From positions 1-19,115 of the forward strand of contig JAEWIK010000008.1 of the NCBI GenBank assembly GCA_023387135.1: DNA of 19,115 bases. The letters are read 5' to 3'. The translations under genes and the position numbers were made by a program. Below the pieces are notes generated by a model that worked only from the letters and a program-made list of their open reading frames with translations, did no database searches and had not been told where the DNA came from. Below are positions 15,145 through 19,115 of the stretch, one piece after another (the stretch's first letter is position 1; each line of letters begins with the position of its first letter). The stretch comes from Actinomycetes bacterium (GTDB lineage Bacteria > Actinomycetota > Actinomycetes > Propionibacteriales > Propionibacteriaceae).

Positions 15145-15321
15145 TCACCTGACGTCGTCAGGCGGGTCCGGGTGTTCCTCGGGAGTGCCGAGCCCGGGGG
15201 CGGGATCCGGCAGCGGGTCGGCGTCCGGATCGGGATCGGGATCGGAACTCAGGCGGGGAGGCACCTCGCCCTCGTCCGGCGTCCCTTCGTGGGTGAATCC
15301 TTCGTCGGAGTTCCCTGTCAT
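15145..15321 (-). CDS. Small acidic Pro/Asp-rich protein (58 aa)
   Basis: The minus strand from ATG at 15321 encodes a 58-residue, strongly acidic, low-complexity protein beginning MTGNSDEGFTHEGTPDEGE, with a DPDPDPDADPLPDP stretch in the middle and ending PDPPDDVR. It has no cysteine, membrane segment or signal peptide and is probably disordered. A good ribosome binding site (GAGGAG, four bases from the ATG) supports translation, and the gene sits neatly between two strong hairpins. The DP repeat is encoded by three tandem copies of a hexamer (GGATCG on the plus strand, 15227-15244). The plus-strand frames over the same bases match nothing. The function is unknown. Confidence 0.65.
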   Translation of the reverse strand: MTGNSDEGFTHEGTPDEGEVPPRLSSDPDPDPDADPLPDPAPGLGTPEEHPDPPDDVR

Positions 15322-15347
15322 GGCTCTCCTCTCGGGGCTGCGCGAGA

Positions 15348-15382
15348 AGCCCAGGCAGGCGGGGGGACGTCCTGCCTGGGCT
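15348..15382 (-). terminator. Strong hairpin between YHS gene and small acidic gene
   Basis: AGCCCAGGCAGG (15348-15359) pairs perfectly with CCTGCCTGGGCT (15371-15382), a 12-bp stem with an 11-base loop, 11 bases after the YHS stop on the minus strand. It should end YHS transcription or attenuate readthrough into the 58-residue protein gene, which has no obvious promoter of its own. Confidence 0.75.
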
Positions 15383-15393
15383 GGCCTGGTGGG

Positions 15394-15558
15394 CTAGCTG
15401 CCGGTGTTGCCGACGTAGCGTCCAGGGTCGTCAACGAAAGCGTCGCGGCACCCCGTCGAGCAGAAGTAGTACGTCTGCCCGTCATGAGTGGCTGTCGCTC
15501 CCGCCTCGGCCTGGGAGAACTGCATCCCGCACACCGGACATTCGACTGTGTTATCCAC
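15394..15558 (-). CDS. YHS domain protein (54 aa)
   Basis: The whole protein is a single YHS domain. Cysteines occur as CPVCGM near the start and as YYFCSTGCRDAF in the second half, followed by DPGRY. This treble-clef-like motif binds a metal ion and occurs in copper and other heavy-metal proteins, alone or fused to P-type ATPases. The GTG at 15558 is supported by GGAAGGA six bases upstream; the longer frame to 16158 has no family similarity and lies over the DUF6328 gene out of frame. A SigB-type promoter lies 31 bases upstream. As a stand-alone protein it may be a metal chaperone or sensor (inference). No metal transporter is adjacent. Confidence 0.9.
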   Translation of the reverse strand: MDNTVECPVCGMQFSQAEAGATATHDGQTYYFCSTGCRDAFVDDPGRYVGNTGS

Positions 15559-15589
15559 GATTCGTCCTTCCGTCGCTCTTTCTCTCCCA

Positions 15590-15614
15590 TTACCCCGGGC
15601 CCGAGCCTCAAAAC
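15590..15614 (-). promoter_or_regulatory. SigB/SigF-type promoter of the YHS gene
   Basis: On the minus strand GTTT, a 15-base spacer and GGGTAA fit the stress consensus with one mismatch at the last -10 base. The -10 ends 31 bases before the GTG at 15558, comparable with the P450 and DUF2231 sites. It lies in the 71-base gap between the YHS start and the DUF6328 stop. Confidence 0.55.
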
Positions 15615-15629
15615 CGGAAGGGCGGCGGG

Positions 15630-16145
15630 TCAGGCGTAGCGGGACGACCTGCGGTTCTTGCGCAGCACATCGAGCGGCGCGAGCAACCACAGCGCCGCGA
15701 AGCCGAGGAGGGTCACGATGCCCGCGACCAGGCCGACTGTGGTGCCCAGCAGGAAGCCGAGGATCAAGGCCATGACGAGCGCGACTGTCAACGCCATGCA
15801 CGCCAGCCCGACCTTCGCCAGCGTGTCGGCCAACTCGACGAGGGTGTCCTTGACGTGCCTGCGGAACAGCAGCCTGTGGGCCATGACCGGGGCCACCAGC
15901 AGCGCCGTCGAGAGCGTGCTGAACAGCACGGCGAGCAGGTAGACCCAGAGCAGCGTCGGATCGAGGTCGGAGAAGCGGGACTGGAAGGGAAGGGTCAGCA
16001 GGAAACCGGAAAGGATCTGGATGCCCGTCTGGGTCACCCGCATCTCCTGCAGCAACTCGCTCCAGTTGCGGTCGAGCCGTTCGGCGGGAGTCTCGTTCCG
16101 CTCCCGCTGGGCCTCGACGCCTTCGACGCGGTCGTCCTCGTCCAT
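15630..16145 (-). CDS. DUF6328 family membrane protein
   Basis: The protein is 171 residues. It opens with about 25 charged residues and then the family-like stretch ERLDRNWSELLQEMRVTQTG. Four membrane helices follow: around IQILSGFLLTLPF, LLWVYLLAVLFSTLSTALLV, VGLACMALTVALVMALILGF and TTVGLVAGIVTLLGFAALWLL, ending in a basic tail (RKNRRSSRY). The family is uncharacterised and common in actinobacteria. GAGGAG lies five bases before the ATG. A GGGTAA hexamer (minus strand, 16174-16179) sits just upstream, but no acceptable -35 accompanies it. Divergent from the topoisomerase gene. Confidence 0.88.
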   Translation of the reverse strand: MDEDDRVEGVEAQRERNETPAERLDRNWSELLQEMRVTQTGIQILSGFLLTLPFQSRFSDLDPTLLWVYLLAVLFSTLSTALLVAPVMAHRLLFRRHVKDTLVELADTLAKVGLACMALTVALVMALILGFLLGTTVGLVAGIVTLLGFAALWLLAPLDVLRKNRRSSRYA

Positions 16146-16191
16146 GCCGCCTCCTCACCGTGGTGCCACATTCTTACCCCACGCGGGGGCG

Positions 16192-16217
16192 GACTGGCTC
16201 GGCTCGCGTGAGGGTAT
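16192..16217 (+). promoter_or_regulatory. Candidate SigB/SigF-type promoter of the topoisomerase gene
   Basis: GACT, a 16-base spacer and GGGTAT match GNNT-N14-16-GGGTAY. The -10 ends only three bases before the ATG at 16221, so transcripts would start near or inside the first codons and a second in-frame ATG at 16227 would be used, leaderless. The overlapping GAGGG could instead be a ribosome binding site for 16221, a competing reading. Confidence 0.4.
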
Positions 16218-16220
16218 TGA

Positions 16221-17252
16221 ATGCCTATGCCACGACTTCGACGGGTTTCTCCCGCAACTCCGGGATGGAGCCGGAGGCGTGCCGGACGCGGCTTCACCTA
16301 CCTCGACCAGAACGGCAGGACGGTGCCGGCAGAGGAACGGGCGCGCATCGAGGCGTTGGTCATCCCGCCCGCCTGGCAGGACGTCTGGATCTGCCCCTAT
16401 CCCAACGGCCATCTGCAGGCCACCGGCGTGGACGCCGCCGGGCGTCGCCAGTACCTGTACCACCCGATCTGGCGAGAGCGTCGTGACCGCGCGAAGTTCG
16501 AGCGCGTGGCCGAGGCCGCGCAACGGCTGCCGTCGGTCCGCCGCAGGGTGTCGCGCGACCTCGGCAAGGACGGCATGCCGCTGGAGCGGGCGGCGGCGCT
16601 CGCCGTGCGGCTGCTCGACCTCGGCTACTTCAGGGTGGGCAACGACGTCTACGCCGAGGCCAACGGTTCCTTCGGGCTGACCACGCTGCGCCGCAGCCAC
16701 GTCAGGCAGGAACAGGACAAGCTGATGTTCAGGTTCCGGGGCAAGGCCGGCGTCGAGCACGAGATCGGCATCGCCGACCCCGACGTCATCGAGGCGGTCC
16801 AGACGCTGCGGCGCCGGCGCGGCGGGGGAAGGCTGCTCGCCTATCGCGCGGGGAACCGCTGGATGCACCTCACGTCGCGCCTGGTGAACTCCTACCTGGC
16901 CGACCTCTTCGGCGGCACCTTCACCGCTCGGGACTTCAGGACGTGGCACGCGACCGTGATAGCGGCCGAGGCGCTCGCGCTCAGCGACGAACCCGGCACC
17001 ACGGCGGCCTCCCGGCGGCGAGCCGAACGCCACGCCGTCAACGAAGTCGCCTTCTACCTCGGCAACACCCCCGCGACGGCGCGGAACGCCTACATCGACC
17101 CGCGGGTGTTCGACGCCTACCAGGCCGGGATCACCATCGGCGACGCGGCGAGCGGGCGTTACAGGTCGTGGCGGCAACGGCGCACGGCGCTGGAGGGTGC
17201 GACCCTCGACCTGCTCAACAAGGCTCCCGAGCTGATGGCGGCTCCACAATGA
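16221..17252 (+). CDS. DNA topoisomerase IB
   Basis: This enzyme relaxes DNA by nicking one strand through a 3'-phosphotyrosyl link. At 343 residues it is the compact poxvirus/Deinococcus-like form. The catalytic set is complete: R138 in YFRVGND, K175 in RFRGK, R240 in DFRTWHAT, N282 in GNTPATARNAYIDP (Asn replaces the viral His, as in bacterial members) and nucleophile Y291. The SFGLTTLRRSHV signature is also present. Two in-frame ATGs (16221, 16227) are possible starts. Using the second one, Tyr becomes residue 289, the number I recall for the Deinococcus enzyme. Bacterial type IB enzymes are accessory and sporadic. The iron permease-like gene follows by 58 bases on the same strand. Confidence 0.95.
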   Translation: MPMPRLRRVSPATPGWSRRRAGRGFTYLDQNGRTVPAEERARIEALVIPPAWQDVWICPYPNGHLQATGVDAAGRRQYLYHPIWRERRDRAKFERVAEAAQRLPSVRRRVSRDLGKDGMPLERAAALAVRLLDLGYFRVGNDVYAEANGSFGLTTLRRSHVRQEQDKLMFRFRGKAGVEHEIGIADPDVIEAVQTLRRRRGGGRLLAYRAGNRWMHLTSRLVNSYLADLFGGTFTARDFRTWHATVIAAEALALSDEPGTTAASRRRAERHAVNEVAFYLGNTPATARNAYIDPRVFDAYQAGITIGDAASGRYRSWRQRRTALEGATLDLLNKAPELMAAPQ

Positions 17253-17310
17253 GGACGCTCGTGCGGCGCGTCGCGACGGCAGTCGACCCGGACGCGGATA
17301 GAGCAGTGCC

Positions 17311-17877
17311 ATGACCAACGACGATGCGACCCCGGGCGACCCGAACGTCCCCGAGTCCGACGCTGCAGGCGGCGCGACGAAGCGCTCCTGGTTCCTCAAG
17401 GTGGCCAACGGCCTCTCCCGGTTCGCAGGCAAGGCGACGACCTTCACCGTCGCGGTGGGGCTCGTGATCCTCTGGGCGGCGGTGGGCCCCGTCTTCGGCT
17501 TCAGCGACACCTGGCAGCTCGTCATCAACACGTCGACGACGATCATCACGTTCCTGATGGTGTTCCTGATCCAGAACACCCAGAACCGCGACACCGCCGC
17601 CATGCAGACCAAGCTCGACGAGCTCATCCGCGCCGTCGACGCCGCCAACAACGCGCTGCTTGACCTGGAGGAACTCGACGAGGCCGACATCGCCAAGATC
17701 AGGGAGCCCTACGAGGAACTGGCCAAGACCGCCAGGGAACAGGTCGGCCTGGGAGCGTCCCGGCAGCAGGTGGACGAGGACGGCGGACGTCCCACCGAAC
17801 TGCCACGCGGCAGGGACTCGGTCGTGGCGGCGCGGCAACGGTTCCGCGCCCGGGGAGGCAACACCCGAGGAAGGTGA
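17311..17877 (+). CDS. Low-affinity iron permease family membrane protein
   Basis: The 188-residue protein has a soluble N-terminus of about 28 residues, two membrane helices (around TTFTVAVGLVILWAAVGPVF and LVINTSTTIITFLMVFLIQ) and a charged cytoplasmic tail with likely coiled-coil character (LDELIRAVDAANNALLDLEE). The stretch NTSTTIITFLMVFLIQNTQ is the signature of the family named after yeast Fet4-like low-affinity iron permeases. Bacterial members are shorter, and iron transport by them is unproven. It follows the topoisomerase gene by 58 bases with no clear promoter, so cotranscription is possible. It converges on the DUF6766 gene with a 38-base gap. Confidence 0.88.
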   Translation: MTNDDATPGDPNVPESDAAGGATKRSWFLKVANGLSRFAGKATTFTVAVGLVILWAAVGPVFGFSDTWQLVINTSTTIITFLMVFLIQNTQNRDTAAMQTKLDELIRAVDAANNALLDLEELDEADIAKIREPYEELAKTAREQVGLGASRQQVDEDGGRPTELPRGRDSVVAARQRFRARGGNTRGR

Positions 17878-17915
17878 GGCGCTGCCACGCCTGCCGGGTG
17901 AGCGGCCGTGCGGCG

Positions 17916-18572
17916 TCAGCCCGCGTTGTCCTCGTCGGGGGCGTTGACGGGCTTCGACTCCGGTGACCCCTTCTGGCGCAGGAAGACGGTGAAGATCGCC
18001 ATCGAGCCGACAGCCAGCAACTCCGACTGCCAGTTCTGCAGGGTGCGCGACCAGAAGTCGGGGTGGACCAGGTACTGGCCGAGCGACAGCGGGTCGAGCA
18101 GGTCGCGCAGCCGTTCCTCGTTGAGCGCCACGTTGCCCGTGACGGCCTGGGCAGCCCACGACCCGAAGAAGATCACCGCCATGGTGACGGTGAGCGAGAT
18201 GGGGGACCTCCGCAGGCCGAAGACCGGCGTCTCGTACTGCTTGTCGCCGCCCGCCTCTTCGGGGGGCGACTCCAGGCCCTCCTCGCCGGGCGCCTTGGTC
18301 TCCGACGAGCCGCGCTGGACCAGCCAGACAGTCAGCAGGATGAAGAGCGTGAACTGCAGGTACTCCGACTGCCAGTTCTCGGCGACGTCCACGGCGAACG
18401 AGGACGACGTGAGGTAACGCCCGAGCGTGATCTCCGCCAGCCCGGCGGTCTTCGCCTGCTCGTTGTAGGCGGCAAGGCCCGCGACGGCCTGCCCGGCGAG
18501 GGCGGCCAGCAGCATGAGCGTCACCACCAGCGTGAGGGAGTTCTCCCGCAGTTGCTTGCCGAACTCCTTCAT
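17916..18572 (-). CDS. DUF6766 family membrane protein with internal duplication
   Basis: The protein is 218 residues. The start at 18572 is chosen because its ATG overlaps the stop of the upstream 30-residue gene (ATGA) and the product then begins MKEFGKQLRENSLTLVVTLM. The open frame continues upstream in the wrong frame for that gene. Two similar halves are visible: each has a membrane helix near its start (LVVTLMLLAALAGQAVAGL; LTVTMAVIFFGSWAAQAVTG), a loop with GRYL or GQYL, the motif ENWQSEYLQ or QNWQSELLA, and a second helix ending in a charged stretch (VQRGSSE; RQKGSPES). A charged, Gly/Glu-rich linker joins them. The family has no known function. It is the last gene of a coupled operon. 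Confidence 0.88.
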   Translation of the reverse strand: MKEFGKQLRENSLTLVVTLMLLAALAGQAVAGLAAYNEQAKTAGLAEITLGRYLTSSSFAVDVAENWQSEYLQFTLFILLTVWLVQRGSSETKAPGEEGLESPPEEAGGDKQYETPVFGLRRSPISLTVTMAVIFFGSWAAQAVTGNVALNEERLRDLLDPLSLGQYLVHPDFWSRTLQNWQSELLAVGSMAIFTVFLRQKGSPESKPVNAPDEDNAG

Positions 18573-18661
18573 CGTCCCGCCAATCCGATCCAGACCGCCG
18601 CGACCAGGACGGCCGCGATGAACACCAGGTAGCCGACGAACAGCCCTCTCGCCAGTCTCAT
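18569..18661 (-). CDS. 30-residue single-helix membrane microprotein
   Basis: ATG at 18661 opens a 30-residue frame, MRLARGLFVGYLVFIAAVLV followed by ten more residues ending AGR. It has a basic N-terminus and one hydrophobic helix (about 7-27). Its ATG overlaps the stop of the upstream lipoprotein gene (ATGA) and its TGA overlaps the ATG of the DUF6766 gene in the same way. Coupling at both ends and the membrane-like sequence support a real gene, although there is no independent ribosome binding site. It may partner the DUF6766 protein in the membrane (inference). Confidence 0.7.
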   Translation of the reverse strand: MRLARGLFVGYLVFIAAVLVAAVWIGLAGR

Positions 18662-19041
18662 GACTCCACCTCGCACTGGTAGGGGACGGCGGGATCGGGG
18701 TCGTCCCGTTCACAGCCGGCGGCGGTGACGAGCCAGCCCTGGGGGAAGCGGGCGAGGAACACCACCTGGCCGGCGAGCCTCACCTGGGCGCTCTCGCCCG
18801 CCACGGTGACCCCCTCGACCTGCGTCCCCGTCGGCAGCCCCAGGGCGGTGAGCGCCTCCTGGCAGCCCTTGCCGCTGGTCTGTTCGAGCTTGTCCACGGT
18901 GTCGGGCGCCAGCAGGTCACAGGCCTGGGCGGGGGGCGCGCCGGCGAACGCCGCGGCGGCGGCGCCCGCCTCCTGGTCTGCAACACCCGAACACCCCGTC
19001 AACGCCAGCGCGCAGACAGCAATCACGACAGCGCCTCGCAA
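18658..19041 (-). CDS. Putative lipoprotein, unknown function
   Basis: The 127-residue product has a lipoprotein signal: a hydrophobic stretch VVIAVCALAL then the lipobox LTGC (C17), followed by an Ala/Gly-rich linker and a globular domain with three more cysteines (in QACDLL, GKGCQEAL and YQCEV, plus AAGCERD), plausible for disulfides outside the cell. The TTG at 19041 is chosen because AGGAG lies five bases upstream. A longer TTG start at 19065 overlaps the permease stop (TTGA) and would give a more basic signal peptide, so the start is uncertain. It sits between a sugar ABC permease and two membrane genes in one apparent operon. The family is not recognised. Confidence 0.75.
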   Translation of the reverse strand: MRGAVVIAVCALALTGCSGVADQEAGAAAAAFAGAPPAQACDLLAPDTVDKLEQTSGKGCQEALTALGLPTGTQVEGVTVAGESAQVRLAGQVVFLARFPQGWLVTAAGCERDDPDPAVPYQCEVES

Positions 19042-19061
19042 CGCCGCTCCTCTCGTTCTTC

Positions 19062-19115
19062 TCAACTCTTCAGGCCGCTCGTGGCGATGCCTTCGATGAA
19101 GGCGCGCTGCCCGAT
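19062..19115 (-). CDS. Carbohydrate ABC transporter permease, C-terminal end only
   Basis: Only the last 17 codons and stop are in the window. They read IGQRAFIEGIATSGLKS. QRxFIxGIxxGxxKG-like endings are characteristic of the MalG-type inner-membrane permeases of CUT1 sugar ABC transporters. The rest lies beyond the right edge. The stop is 20 bases before the lipoprotein start, so the downstream lipoprotein and DUF6766 genes could be read from the transporter promoter. Confidence 0.75.
   Translation of the reverse strand: MGQRAFIEGIATSGLKS

Noticed and set aside
15227..15244. Three tandem hexamers as a repeat array
   Set aside because: Only three copies, in frame inside a low-complexity Asp-Pro coding stretch; not a CRISPR or origin iteron array.
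16174..16198. Eighth SigB-type promoter before DUF6328
   Set aside because: GGGTAA is present on the minus strand, but no GNNT box occurs at 14-16 bases.
16155..18159. Long minus-strand frames opposite topoisomerase IB and the iron permease-like gene
   Set aside because: They are antisense to genes with full catalytic or family signatures and lack ribosome binding sites or motifs of their own.

Overview
The window is about 19 kb of very GC-rich, densely packed DNA with GTG and TTG starts, many 1-4 base start/stop overlaps and short intergenic gaps. An ANTAR-domain signalling protein, CsbD and GPGG small proteins, actinobacterial-type ArsC enzymes and a HspR-type (HAIR) operator in front of lon point to an Actinomycetota genome. 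A hemA-hemE-radical SAM operon and frequent AGG arginine codons would fit Propionibacteriales, but the genus cannot be fixed from the sequence. No tRNA, rRNA, insertion sequence, phage gene or CRISPR array is visible. The window looks like ordinary chromosome rich in stress functions.

Left part (1-5400). A minus-strand operon encodes glutamyl-tRNA reductase (hemA), uroporphyrinogen decarboxylase (hemE) and a SPASM-type radical SAM protein cut by the window edge. Upstream of hemA on the same strand lies a CYP152-type fatty acid P450 peroxygenase. Divergent from it is a 61-residue small protein, followed by a DUF2231 membrane protein.

Middle (5401-12200). A phytoene-dehydrogenase-like FAD oxidoreductase converges on an SRPBCC protein. 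Lon protease follows, with a near-consensus HAIR operator directly before its ribosome binding site. Convergent to lon is a two-gene arsenate cassette: an ArsR-ArsC fusion whose HTH domain has no cysteine, and a stand-alone ArsC. A csbD gene and a 47-residue GPGG membrane protein come next.

Right part (12200-19115). The centrepiece is a 907-residue protein joining PAS-like sensor, histidine kinase, receiver, PAS, GAF and ANTAR RNA-binding domains. Then come a 58-residue acidic protein, a YHS metal-binding protein, a DUF6328 membrane protein, type IB topoisomerase, a low-affinity iron permease-like protein, and an operon of DUF6766, a 30-residue membrane microprotein and a lipoprotein. This last operon lies directly downstream of a sugar ABC permease whose C-terminus is at the right edge.

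The connecting thread is promoter sequence. Seven transcription units carry motifs matching or closely resembling the SigB/SigF-family stress consensus GNNT-N14-16-GGGTAY; the two best share exactly GTTTG-N15-GGGTAC. With the HAIR element at lon, this suggests a clustered general-stress regulon (inference), with the hybrid kinase-ANTAR protein as a local RNA-level regulator whose targets are unknown.
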